A stretch of DNA of 64,000 nt from Achromobacter sp. Root83 (GTDB taxonomy: Bacteria > Pseudomonadota > Gammaproteobacteria > Burkholderiales > Burkholderiaceae_B), in assembly GCF_001428845.1 (NCBI RefSeq), contig NZ_LMIU01000008.1:62001-126000 (forward strand). Direction: 5' to 3'. Every line of letters begins with the position of its first letter. The stretch's first letter is position 1. The position numbers were made by a program, and so were the translations under genes. Of this stretch, positions 1 to 7,908 are shown piece by piece. Under the pieces are notes generated by a model, which had not been told where the DNA came from, searched no databases, and worked only from the letters and a program-made list of their open reading frames with translations.

Positions 1-140
1 CCAACTAGTTGATCGGTTATGGGTCGATAAAAAAACGCGGACCTCGGTGCGCGCCATGAAGCGGTCAGGCACGCGCGGAAGAGCCGCAGGCACACTGCCG
101 TTGCATCTGGATTAGCGGCCAATCTACTAGTTGGTCGGTT
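1..140. promoter_or_regulatory. Paired operator-like palindromes (TetR-type half-sites)
   Basis: ACTAGTTGATCGGTT at 4-18 is repeated as ACTAGTTGGTCGGTT at 126-140, with one mismatch. Both lie on or beside a CCAACTAGTTGG-type palindrome (1-12 and 123-134), of the size and symmetry bound by TetR-family repressors. The regulator itself is not in the window and may lie to the left. The assignment to TetR is inference from shape only. Confidence 0.4.
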
Positions 141-344
141 TCGTGTCAAGCGCTCACCTCCTCGAACTTGGCCCTAGGCCCTGCTGGCGAACCAGCGGAG
201 CAGTGCCTTCTGCAATAATGCGCCGCGCGCGGCGGCCGGCAATGATCCGCGGCCCGCTCGCCGTGCCAGGCACTTCGGAATGCGCCGCAGCGGCGCTTTC
301 CGGATTTTCTTTCGACGACGATCTGATTTGTACGACAAGGCCAA
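1..344. other. Left-edge non-coding stretch
   Basis: No convincing gene is seen here. The short open frames have no family resemblance and no ribosome site. The stretch holds two operator-like repeats, described separately, and the upstream region of the cytochrome c gene. A minus-strand frame starting near 57 runs off the left edge, but it reads through the operator-like palindrome and is not supported as a gene. Confidence 0.5.
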
Positions 345-728
345 ATGAAAGCCAGGGCATTATTCATCGCTACGTTAGGGGTCTTGGTGCTGACTCAATC
401 ATCGCCATCCTTGGCGCAAAACCTCAACGGGAAAAATCTCTACACGCAGCGATGCGCCGTGTGCCACGGCGCAGATATCAAGGGGACGGGGCCGTTGGCC
501 AAGAAAAGCAACCCTCCCACGCCCGATCTGACAACCGCTGCTTTCAGGAAACGGCTCGATGATTATCCGGGGGTCATTGTTTCGTCGGTGATACTTCGTC
601 CGAACGGAGACTTGATTCCAAGAACTCTGCGAGAGAATGGCGTGAAGATGGCCCCGCATTCCTGGACGGTTCAGGATTTTCGCGATTTGAATAAATACAT
701 GAGCGGCGTGATTTCAAAAAGCCGATGA
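345..728 (+). CDS. Small c-type cytochrome, periplasmic
   Basis: A 127-residue protein with an N-terminal signal peptide (cleavage expected after the LAQ near residue 25) and one heme-attachment motif, CAVCH, at residues 37-41. A Met in the KMAP segment near the C-terminus is the likely second axial ligand. The length fits a class I monoheme cytochrome c, an electron carrier in the periplasm. It stands alone, with no oxidase or dehydrogenase directly beside it, so its partner is unknown. The DNA is visibly richer in A and T than the neighbouring genes, which hints at acquisition. The chosen ATG is the only start that gives a full signal peptide. Confidence 0.85.
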   Translation: MKARALFIATLGVLVLTQSSPSLAQNLNGKNLYTQRCAVCHGADIKGTGPLAKKSNPPTPDLTTAAFRKRLDDYPGVIVSSVILRPNGDLIPRTLRENGVKMAPHSWTVQDFRDLNKYMSGVISKSR

Positions 729-738
729 TCGCGCGCGC

Positions 739-1425
739 CTAGGCCCTGCCCGCCGCCACGTTCACGCTGATGGCGATGATGAACACGTTGAAGAAGAACG
801 CGATGGCGCCATGCGTCATCGCCATGCGCCGTACCCGCCGGTTGACGATCTGCACGTCCGACACCTGGAACGTCATGCCGAGCACCAGCGAGAAATACGC
901 GAAGTCCCAGTAATCCGGCTCGTCCGTGCCCGGAAAATCAAGGCCCTTGTGCATGGCGTTGCGGTGGCCGTAATACCCATGCGCGTAATGCAGGGCGAAG
1001 ATCATGTTCATGTAGAGCCACGACAGGACAATGGTGGCGGCGGCGGCCAGCATGTCGACGATGGCGCCCGCGCTGCTCTGGGCGCGCAGTTCCACCCATA
1101 AGGCGACCAGCACCATGCAGGACAGCGCGACACTGCTCCAGAGCACGCCCGTGCGGCCCACGTCCTGCTGGCGCGCATGCAGGCGCATAGAGGCGGGGCT
1201 GGTCTTGCCGAATATGCGGGCGGTGAGCACCAGGAACACGAGCGCCCCGGCATCAAAGCCCAGCAGCAGCGCCAGGCTGGGCGAGAGGCCCAGGGCGTAG
1301 AGGACGCCGCTGACTGCCAACAGCAGGACCGCGCACAGCATCAGACGCCGGTGGGCGTAAAGAAAAGGCAGGCGGTCGGCGGAGGACGGTCCGGACCGGG
1401 TTGCTTCGTCCTTGGGCGGCTGCAT
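739..1425 (-). CDS. DUF1345 family membrane protein
   Basis: An inner-membrane protein of 228 residues with five or so hydrophobic segments. It has the DUF1345 ending, where a conserved [25 protein letters not shown] block precedes the final membrane helix. Function is unknown. The open frame extends 12 codons upstream, but the ATG at 1425 has an AGGAG six bases before it (1432-1436) and is preferred. It is convergent with the cytochrome c gene, with 10 bp between them, and no operon partner is evident. Confidence 0.8.
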   Translation of the reverse strand: MQPPKDEATRSGPSSADRLPFLYAHRRLMLCAVLLLAVSGVLYALGLSPSLALLLGFDAGALVFLVLTARIFGKTSPASMRLHARQQDVGRTGVLWSSVALSCMVLVALWVELRAQSSAGAIVDMLAAAATIVLSWLYMNMIFALHYAHGYYGHRNAMHKGLDFPGTDEPDYWDFAYFSLVLGMTFQVSDVQIVNRRVRRMAMTHGAIAFFFNVFIIAISVNVAAGRA

Positions 1426-1494
1426 GGCGGGCTCCTGTCTGCGGCGGGCGCCCTTTTCCATTCCGCATCCGGGCGCCTTGAACAGGCCCTAACG

Positions 1495-2019
1495 CTAACC
1501 GATACCGAGCAAACCGGCCAGCGCGCCGCCAAAGAGCAGCCACAGCGGATGAATGCGGGTGACACTGCCCAGGGTCGCCACGACGGCGGTGATGGCGCCC
1601 AGCAGCCAGGTATGCACCGAGGCCTCGGTGATCAGCGCCGCGCTGGCCGCGACCAGCCCCACCGTCATCGGAAAGATGCCTGCCTGGATCACGCCGCGCC
1701 ACGGGCGGTCTTTAAAGCGTTCCCACAGCCCCAGCGCAAGGACGGTAATGATCGAGGACGGGCCGAACTTGGCGATGGTGGTGGCCAGCATGCCGGCCCA
1801 GCCGGCCACGTGCCAGCCGACCAGCGTGACGACCATCAGGTTGGGGCCCGGGGCCGCCTGGCCCAGGGCGAACAGCGCGGAAAAATCCGCCGCCGTCATC
1901 CAGCCATGGACTTCCACGACCTGCCGCTGCATCTCGGGCAGGATGGTGTTGCCGCCGCCAAAGGCCAGCACCGACAGTTCGGAAAAGATCAGGACCAGGG
2001 CGATCAGGGTATGGATCAT
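1495..2019 (-). CDS. Chromate transporter, single-domain subunit (ChrA-type, second of pair)
   Basis: 174 residues with the CHR-family pattern: FGGGNTILPEMQRQVV near residue 20, then an ALGQAAPGPNLM segment and several hydrophobic helices. Short one-domain members usually act as a pair in place of one long two-domain ChrA that exports chromate from the cytoplasm. Its ATG overlaps the stop of the upstream partner by four bases (ATGA), which implies translational coupling. The longer open frame upstream of 2019 only shadows that partner. The substrate is inferred from the family and could be another oxyanion. Confidence 0.85.
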   Translation of the reverse strand: MIHTLIALVLIFSELSVLAFGGGNTILPEMQRQVVEVHGWMTAADFSALFALGQAAPGPNLMVVTLVGWHVAGWAGMLATTIAKFGPSSIITVLALGLWERFKDRPWRGVIQAGIFPMTVGLVAASAALITEASVHTWLLGAITAVVATLGSVTRIHPLWLLFGGALAGLLGIG

Positions 2020-2591
2020 CGGCGTTGCCTCCAGACCATCAGGATGCTCAGCGGCGTCAGCACCGCCATGGTCGGAAGCAGCGGAATGCGCAGCACGGCG
2101 ATGGCGATGAAGCAGGCGGTGGCCACGACGCCGGCCAGCCAATCGCGGCGCTTGATGACCGGCATGCCGACCTTTACCGCCATCGAGATCAGCAGCCCCG
2201 CGGCGGCGGCGGCCAGGCCGGCGAAGAGGTGCTGGATGTTCGGGTCGTTCTGGAAGCGGTCGTACACCATGCCGAGCATGACGACGATGATCGACGGCGC
2301 CAGGATCAGGCCCATCAGCGCGGCGAAGGCGCCGCGCGGCCCGCGGAATTTCATGCCCAGCGCGACGGACAGGTTGATGATGTTGCCGCCCGGCAGGAAC
2401 TGGCACAGGCCGAGCAGTTCGGTGAATTCCGCCCCGCTGAGCCACCGGTGTTTTTCGACGACCATGCGGCGCGCCAGGGGCAAGGCGCCTCCGAAGGCGG
2501 TCAGGCCCAGCATGAGAAAACCGTAAAACAACTGGCCGCAAGTGGGGGGAGGCCGCGGGCCGGCCTCGGGGGTGGAGAGTGCTGCATTCAT
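2016..2591 (-). CDS. Chromate transporter, single-domain subunit (ChrA-type, first of pair)
   Basis: 191 residues. Carries the N-terminal CHR-domain signature FLMLGLTAFGGALPLARR, followed by the LCQFLPGGNIINL segment typical of the first half of ChrA, and about five membrane helices. It is the promoter-proximal gene of a two-gene unit and overlaps the next gene by four bases. A LysR-type gene starts 140 bp away on the opposite strand and is the obvious candidate regulator. The role of paired short CHR proteins as a heterodimeric oxyanion exporter is known for the family; here it is inferred. Confidence 0.87.
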   Translation of the reverse strand: MNAALSTPEAGPRPPPTCGQLFYGFLMLGLTAFGGALPLARRMVVEKHRWLSGAEFTELLGLCQFLPGGNIINLSVALGMKFRGPRGAFAALMGLILAPSIIVVMLGMVYDRFQNDPNIQHLFAGLAAAAAGLLISMAVKVGMPVIKRRDWLAGVVATACFIAIAVLRIPLLPTMAVLTPLSILMVWRQRR

Positions 2592-2730
2592 CTTTTTTAT
2601 CGCCGGCCGGGGCCGGTAAGCGGGGGCTGTGGCGCGGAGCCGCGCCAGGGGTGAACAACGTATTGCAGCCTACTCTTCGCACAAGATAATGTCTAATATA
2701 TGACTAGTTAATGAATCATATCGGTGGAAT

Positions 2731-3663
2731 ATGGCATCCGTAGATCTGCGCCTGCTGCGCTACTTCCTGGCGGTGGCCGAGGAGTCCCATCTGACCAAGG
2801 CCGCGGCCCGGCTCGGCATCCGCCAGCCTCCGCTCAGCCAGCAGATCCGCGTGCTGGAACAGGAGCTGGGCGTCACGCTGTTCCATCGTCTGCCCCGGGG
2901 CATGGAACTCACGGAAAGCGGGCGCGCGCTGCTCGCCGACGCCCGCAACATCATCGCGCTGGTGGATCAGGCCGTGGACGGCGTGCGCCGCGTGTCGCTG
3001 GGCGAGGCCGGCCGGCTGACCGTCGGTTTCACGGGATCCGCCGCCTTCCATCCCTTCGTGCCGTCCGTCATCCGGCGCTTTCGCGAAAGCGCGCCGCAGG
3101 TGCGCCTGGTCCTGGAGGAGAGCAGCACCGGCGAACTGAGGGAGGCCGTGGCGGAGGGGCGCGTGGATGTGGCCTTCATCCGGGGCGCGTACGGTCCCGA
3201 CCGGGGCGTGGTGGTGGAAACCGTGCTTGAAGAGCCCATGCTGGCCGCGTTTCCCGCGGACCACCCCGCCGTAAAAGGCCGCACGCGCAAGCGCATCGCG
3301 CTGGCGGAACTGGCCGACGAATCGCTCATTCTCTACCGCCGCCACAGCGGGCCCGGCCTGTACGACGCCATCATCGCCGCCTGCAGCGCCGCGGGCTTCA
3401 GCCCGCGCATCGTGCAGGAAGCGCCGCGCATCCTGTCCACGCTGAGCCTCGTCGCCGCGGGTCTGGGCGTGTCGCTCGTGCCCGCGTCGCTGCGCCGCGT
3501 GAACATCGAAGGCGTGGTGTACGTCAGCGTGAACCACCCCGCCGAACTACGCGCCCCGCTGAACCTGATCTGGCGCGATGCGCCCATGTCCGGCGCCACC
3601 CGCAAGCTGATCGACGAAGCCAGGCAGCACCGGGAAGAAGTCCACGCGCGCGACACCGCGTGA
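2731..3663 (+). CDS. LysR-family transcriptional regulator
   Basis: 310 residues with a winged helix-turn-helix at about 1-60 (AARLGIRQPPLSQQIRVLEQELG) and a periplasmic-binding-protein-like effector domain at about 90-295. It is transcribed divergently from the paired chromate-transporter genes, the classical arrangement for a LysR regulator and its target. The 139-bp gap is AT-richer and contains the short palindrome ATGAATCAT (2711-2719) just before the GGTGG ribosome site. The ligand cannot be told from sequence. Confidence 0.9.
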   Translation: MASVDLRLLRYFLAVAEESHLTKAAARLGIRQPPLSQQIRVLEQELGVTLFHRLPRGMELTESGRALLADARNIIALVDQAVDGVRRVSLGEAGRLTVGFTGSAAFHPFVPSVIRRFRESAPQVRLVLEESSTGELREAVAEGRVDVAFIRGAYGPDRGVVVETVLEEPMLAAFPADHPAVKGRTRKRIALAELADESLILYRRHSGPGLYDAIIAACSAAGFSPRIVQEAPRILSTLSLVAAGLGVSLVPASLRRVNIEGVVYVSVNHPAELRAPLNLIWRDAPMSGATRKLIDEARQHREEVHARDTA

Positions 3664-3751
3664 TACCGTCGGGCGGCCCAGCGACGCCGCTTCCGGGCGC
3701 TACACTTGCCGCGAACCGGGAACCGTGTTCCGCGTTCTGAATTTCGAATTC

Positions 3752-3793
3752 GCATCCCGCATTTCGCATTCCGCATTCCGCATTCTTCATCCA
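3752..3793 (+). repeat. Heptanucleotide tandem repeat (GCATTCC-type) abutting murI
   Basis: Consecutive 7-bp units read GCATCCC, GCATTTC, GCATTCC, GCATTCC, GCATTCT, with a sixth degenerate unit ending at 3793, three bases before the murI ATG. The array replaces the position where a Shine-Dalgarno sequence would be expected. A GTG at 3725 would read through the array in frame with murI. Confidence 0.8.
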
Positions 3794-3796
3794 GCC

Positions 3797-4615
3797 ATGC
3801 TTTCCGAATCCCCCATCGGTGTGTACGACTCCGGCGTCGGCGGCCTGAGCGTGCTGCGCGCCATTCGCGATGCCCTGCCCCACGAGTCCCTGCTGTACGT
3901 GGCCGACTCCGCCCACGTGCCCTACGGCGACAAGACGCAGGACTTCGTCGAACAGCGCGCCTGCGCCATCGCGGACTACTTCGTGTCGCGCCAGGCCCGC
4001 GCCATGGTGGTGGCGTGCAACACGGCCACCGCCGCCGCCATCGCGCTGCTGCGCCGGCGCCATCCCGGCCTGATCATCGTCGGCGTGGAACCCGCCATCA
4101 AACCCGCCGCGCACCTGACGCACACCGGCGTGGTGGGCGTCTTCGCCACGACCGGGACGCTGGCCAGCCCCAAGTTCGCCGCGCTGGTGCAGCGCGAAGC
4201 GCCCGAGGTGCGCATCCTGCTCAAGCCCTGCCCGCAGTGGGTGCGGCTGGTCGAGCAAGGCGTGCTGTCCGGCCCCGAGGCCGAGGCCGCGGTGCAGGCG
4301 CCCGTGGCCGAACTGCGCCAGGCCGGCGCGGACGTGCTGGTGCTGGGCTGCACGCACTTTCCGTTCCTGCGCGATCTGATCCAGGCCGCCGCGGGCCCCG
4401 GCGTGCCGCTGCTGGAGACCGGCGCGCCGGTGGCGCGGTGGCTGCGGCACCAATTGCAGGCGCGCGGCCTGTTGCGCGAGCAGGGCGCGGGCACGCTGCG
4501 GCTGGAGACCACGGGCGAGGCGGACTCGCTTGCGCCGCTGGCCAGCCGCCTCTTGGGGCAGCCGCTAGACGCACACACGCTGCCGGCCCGGTGGCGTGGA
4601 ACGGCCGCGGCTTGA
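3797..4615 (+). CDS. murI: Glutamate racemase
   Basis: 272 residues, the usual length. Interconverts L- and D-glutamate in the cytoplasm, supplying D-Glu for peptidoglycan. The two catalytic cysteines are in place: C74 in VVACNTAT and C185 in GCTHFPF. The YDSGVGG loop (10-16) and the VPYGDK segment (41-46) are also present. The start at 3797 gives a standard N-terminus, but no Shine-Dalgarno is visible because a heptamer array sits there. An alternative GTG at 3725 has a GGGA upstream and would add 24 residues encoded by the repeats. Confidence 0.95.
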   Translation: MLSESPIGVYDSGVGGLSVLRAIRDALPHESLLYVADSAHVPYGDKTQDFVEQRACAIADYFVSRQARAMVVACNTATAAAIALLRRRHPGLIIVGVEPAIKPAAHLTHTGVVGVFATTGTLASPKFAALVQREAPEVRILLKPCPQWVRLVEQGVLSGPEAEAAVQAPVAELRQAGADVLVLGCTHFPFLRDLIQAAAGPGVPLLETGAPVARWLRHQLQARGLLREQGAGTLRLETTGEADSLAPLASRLLGQPLDAHTLPARWRGTAAA

Positions 4616-4704
4616 TCTTGCGCATACCGCCTGCGGCGCGATCCGGCGGATGTGGGATACAGTGGAATGCCCGCCCCCTTGCGGCCCGCACAAAGGAGAC
4701 GACC

Positions 4705-5130
4705 ATGAAACGCATCCTGATACCCGTCGACGGTTCGGAAACCGCGCTCAATGCGGTCAAGGCGCTGCTCGATGCCCGCCGCTACGATCCCGTCGAACGC
4801 GTGGACCTGCTGACCGTCCAGACGCCGCTGTCGTCGGGCTCGTTCGGGCGCGGCCTGTCGCAGGCCGATATCGACGCCTACCACGCACAGGAAGGCCAGG
4901 CCGACTTGCAGGCCGCCAGCGCCCTGCTGTCGAACGCGGGCGTGCCGTTCGAGACCCACATCGAAACGGGCGCCGCTGCCGAAACCATCGCGCGCGTGGC
5001 CAGTGAAACCGGCGCCAACGAGATCTACATGGGCACGCGCGGCCTGGGCTCGGTGTCGGCCCTGTTCCTGGGGTCCGTCGCGACGGCCGTCCTGCACCTG
5101 ACGGAACTGCCCGTCACGCTGGTCAAGTAA
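4705..5130 (+). CDS. Universal stress protein, UspA family (first of tandem pair)
   Basis: 141 residues forming one Usp domain. It starts with the KRILIPVDGSE strand and ends with the ATP-binding pattern G-x2-G-x9-G-S (GTRG...LGS), which places it in the nucleotide-binding class. Cytoplasmic stress-adaptation role by family. AAAGGAG at 4693-4698 sets the start. It is followed 15 bp later by a second Usp gene in the same direction, so the two probably share a transcript. The tandem copies differ in sequence and may heterodimerise. Confidence 0.92.
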   Translation: MKRILIPVDGSETALNAVKALLDARRYDPVERVDLLTVQTPLSSGSFGRGLSQADIDAYHAQEGQADLQAASALLSNAGVPFETHIETGAAAETIARVASETGANEIYMGTRGLGSVSALFLGSVATAVLHLTELPVTLVK

Positions 5131-5145
5131 GGCAAAGGAGCATCC

Positions 5146-5574
5146 ATGCTGAACATCCTCGTTCCCGTAGACGGCTCCGAAAACGCCGACCGCGCCGTCG
5201 TGTACGCCCGCCGCCTGGCCCAGGGGGCCGAGAACGCGCGCATCCATCTGATCAACGTCCAGACGCCGCCGCGCGGACGCGCCGGCGTGTCGCGGCTGAT
5301 CACGCAAGAGATGATCAACGATTTCTACGCCCGCGAGGGCCGCGAGGCCACCGAAGCCGCGCGCAAGATGCTTGATTCGGCCGGCGTCGATTACGTCAGC
5401 CACGTGGTCTTCGGACATGCGGCCACGGAAATCGCCGGCTACGCGCAAGACCATGGCTGCGCCCGCATCGTCATGGGCACGCGTGGCAACGGCACGCTGG
5501 CCAACATCCTGATCGGCTCGGTGGCCAATCAGGTGGTGCAGATGGCGCAGGCGCCGGTCACGCTGGTGAAGTAA
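5146..5574 (+). CDS. Universal stress protein, UspA family (second of tandem pair)
   Basis: 142 residues, one Usp domain with LNILVPVDGSEN at the start and the G-x2-G-x9-G-S nucleotide-binding motif near the end (GTRG...IGS). AAAGGAG lies eight bases before the ATG. Both ends of the protein resemble the preceding Usp, including the shared final tail of an APVTLVK/LPVTLVK type, so the pair probably arose by duplication. The specific stress signal is unknown. Confidence 0.92.
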   Translation: MLNILVPVDGSENADRAVVYARRLAQGAENARIHLINVQTPPRGRAGVSRLITQEMINDFYAREGREATEAARKMLDSAGVDYVSHVVFGHAATEIAGYAQDHGCARIVMGTRGNGTLANILIGSVANQVVQMAQAPVTLVK

Positions 5575-5668
5575 GGCCACGCCCGTGGTGAAGCAAGGCC
5601 GCGCCCCCGTGGGCGCCAGACGGCCTGCGTGAGTATGATGGGATGACAGTCTGCCCTGGAGTCGCATC

Positions 5669-6985
5669 ATGCACATCCTGCGTATCCCGCTGGCGGCCAG
5701 CCTGGCGCTGGCGGCGCTCAGCGCCTGCGGCGAAGTCGCCACGCTGCCCGTCGAAGCCGGCATGGGACCAAGTCCCCAGTTGCCGCCCCCCAATACCACC
5801 CTCATCCCCACCGTGAACACCGCCAAGGCGGTGGGCTGGCCGCCGGGCGCCCATCCGGTGGCCGCCAGCGGCCTGGCGGTGGCCGCCTACGCCAGCGGCC
5901 TGGACCATCCGCGCTGGCTGTACGTGCTGCCCAACGGCGATGTGCTGGTGGCCGAGACCAATGCCCCACCCAAGCCGGAAGAAGCGCCCGGCGGCATCAA
6001 GGAATGGGCGACCGGCATGGCAATGAAGCGGGCCGGCGCCAAGACCCCCAGCGCAAACCGCATCACCCTGTTGCGCGACGCCGACCAGGACGGCGTGGCC
6101 GAAACGCGCAGCGTGCTGCTGGAAGGGCTGAATTCCCCCTTCGGCATGGCGCTCATCGGCAACCAGCTATACGTGGCCAACGCCGACGCGGTCATGCGGT
6201 TTCCGTACGAGACGGGCCAGACCCACATCACCGCGCCCGGAACCAAGGTCACCGACCTGCCGGCCGGCATCAACCACCACTGGACCAAGAACCTGCTGGC
6301 CAGCGCCGATGGCGCCCGGTTGTACGTGTCCGTCGGCTCCAACAGCAACGTGGCCGAAAACGGCATGGAGATCGAGGAAGGCCGCGCTGCCATCTGGGAG
6401 CTGGACGTGGCCAGCGGCGCCAAGCGCCTGTACGCCACGGGCCTGCGCAATCCGGTCGGCATGGCCTGGGCGCCCGACGGCAAGACGCTATGGACGGCGG
6501 TCAACGAACGCGACGAGCTGGGCAGCGACCTGGTTCCCGATTACATGACCTCGGTGCGCGACGGCGGCTTCTATGGCTGGCCGTACAGCTATTTCGGCCA
6601 GCACGTCGACACCCGCGTCGAGCCTCAGAAGCCCGAACTGGTCGCGCGGGCCATCGTGCCCGACTATGCACTGGGTCCGCACACCGCGTCGCTGGGCCTG
6701 GCGTGGTCGGGCGGCGCGAAGCTGCCCGAGCCCTACGTCAGCGGCATGTTCGTCGGCCAGCACGGCTCCTGGAACCGCGATCCGCGCAGCGGCTACAAGG
6801 TGATCTTCGTGCCCTTCGGCCAGGACAAACCCAGCGGACCCGCGCGAGACGTGCTGACCGGGTTTCTCGATGAGCGCGGGCAGGCGCAGGGCCGGCCGGT
6901 CGGCGTAACCATCGACGGCCAGGGCGCCTTGCTGGTGGCCGACGACGTGGGCAACGTGATCTGGCGCGTCAGCGCCGAGCCCTGA
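5669..6985 (+). CDS. Lipoprotein, sorbosone/PQQ-type sugar dehydrogenase-like beta-propeller
   Basis: 438 residues. The N-terminus is a lipoprotein signal with the lipobox LSAC (Cys 20), so the protein is likely anchored in the outer or inner membrane facing the periplasm. The body has propeller features of the L-sorbosone/glucose dehydrogenase family: [46 protein letters not shown] and VGQHGSWNR. These enzymes oxidise sugars with PQQ. No PQQ genes are in the window, so substrate and cofactor are inferred. It is monocistronic and followed by a GC hairpin. Confidence 0.8.
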   Translation: MHILRIPLAASLALAALSACGEVATLPVEAGMGPSPQLPPPNTTLIPTVNTAKAVGWPPGAHPVAASGLAVAAYASGLDHPRWLYVLPNGDVLVAETNAPPKPEEAPGGIKEWATGMAMKRAGAKTPSANRITLLRDADQDGVAETRSVLLEGLNSPFGMALIGNQLYVANADAVMRFPYETGQTHITAPGTKVTDLPAGINHHWTKNLLASADGARLYVSVGSNSNVAENGMEIEEGRAAIWELDVASGAKRLYATGLRNPVGMAWAPDGKTLWTAVNERDELGSDLVPDYMTSVRDGGFYGWPYSYFGQHVDTRVEPQKPELVARAIVPDYALGPHTASLGLAWSGGAKLPEPYVSGMFVGQHGSWNRDPRSGYKVIFVPFGQDKPSGPARDVLTGFLDERGQAQGRPVGVTIDGQGALLVADDVGNVIWRVSAEP

Positions 6986-6990
6986 TGGTC

Positions 6991-7010
6991 CCGGGGCAAT
7001 CCTGCCCCGG
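6991..7010 (+). terminator. GC-rich hairpin after the dehydrogenase-like gene
   Basis: Perfect 8-bp stem CCGGGGCA / TGCCCCGG with the loop ATCC, beginning six bases after the stop codon. There is no T-run, so it is at best a weak intrinsic terminator or an mRNA 3'-end stabiliser. Confidence 0.4.
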
Positions 7011-7101
7011 CCCCACGAGCGCTGGCACGGCGGGCAAGGCGCCCGCCGCCCTGGCGCCGCCCCTACAATGGCCGCTCCCCCCATTCGACACAGGAGCGAG
7101 C

Positions 7102-7806
7102 ATGAGCACGGAAAAGGTAGCGATCGTCACCGCTGGCGGCAGCGGCATGGGCGCGGCGGCGGCGCGCAAACTGGCGGCCGACGGATACCGCGTCGCCATC
7201 CTGTCTTCGTCGGGCAAGGGCGAGACCCTGGCGCGCGAACTGGGCGGGCTGGGCGTCACCGGGTCGAACCGGTCAACCGAAGACCTGGCGCGGCTGGTGG
7301 ATGCCGCCCTGCAGAAGTGGGGCCGCGTCGATGCGGTGGTCAACAGCGCCGGCCACGGCCCCAAGGGGCCGCTGCTGGAAATCAGCGACGACGACTGGCA
7401 TCTGGGCATGGAGTTCTACCTGCTGAATGTCGTGCGCATCGCGCGCCTGGTCGCCCCCGTCATGAAGCAGCAGAAGTCGGGCGCCATCGTCAATATTTCC
7501 ACCTACGCCACGTTCGAGCCGGAAGCGCTGTTCCCCACGTCGGGCGTGTTCCGCGCCGGCCTGGCCGCCTTCACCAAGGTGTTCTCGGACGAATACGCGC
7601 CGCATGGCGTGCGGATGAACAACGTGCTGCCGGGCTTTATCGACAGCCTGCCCGAAAAGGAAGACCGCCGCGCGCGCATTCCCATGGGCCGGTACGGCAC
7701 CGCCGAAGAGGTCGCGGACCTGATCGCCTTCCTGGCCTCCGATGCGTCGTCCTATATCACGGGACAGAACATCCGGATCGACGGCGGCATCACGCGTTCC
7801 GTGTGA
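7102..7806 (+). CDS. Short-chain dehydrogenase/reductase-fold protein with atypical active site
   Basis: 234 residues with a Rossmann fold. The nucleotide-binding turn reads TAGGSGMG (10-17), NSAG follows strand 4, and a Ser is in place on strand 5 (VNISTYATFE). Where classical SDRs have YxxxK, this protein reads TSGVFRAGLAAFTK, so both the catalytic Tyr and Lys are missing. The C-terminal IRIDGGITRSV ending is typical. AGGAG at 7092-7096 fixes the start. A TACAAT box at 7064-7069 may be its -10. It may reduce by another mechanism or only bind cofactor. Confidence 0.85.
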   Translation: MSTEKVAIVTAGGSGMGAAAARKLAADGYRVAILSSSGKGETLARELGGLGVTGSNRSTEDLARLVDAALQKWGRVDAVVNSAGHGPKGPLLEISDDDWHLGMEFYLLNVVRIARLVAPVMKQQKSGAIVNISTYATFEPEALFPTSGVFRAGLAAFTKVFSDEYAPHGVRMNNVLPGFIDSLPEKEDRRARIPMGRYGTAEEVADLIAFLASDASSYITGQNIRIDGGITRSV

Positions 7807-7908
7807 ATCTGATGCTTTTGGCTTAATCCCCTCATCCGAATGACGGTATTGAAGCCCCCGCCGGGCCTTTAGTACCGTTGGTATTCGCATTCGACGAGGT
7901 GCCTGCGC

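Noticed and set aside
1-57. Minus-strand gene starting near 57 and running off the left edge
   Set aside because: The start has no ribosome site and the frame runs through the operator-like palindrome; too short to judge.
2700-2712. A third copy of the left-edge ACTAGTT operator before the LysR gene
   Set aside because: Only ACTAGTTA is shared and the surrounding palindrome is missing; probably chance.
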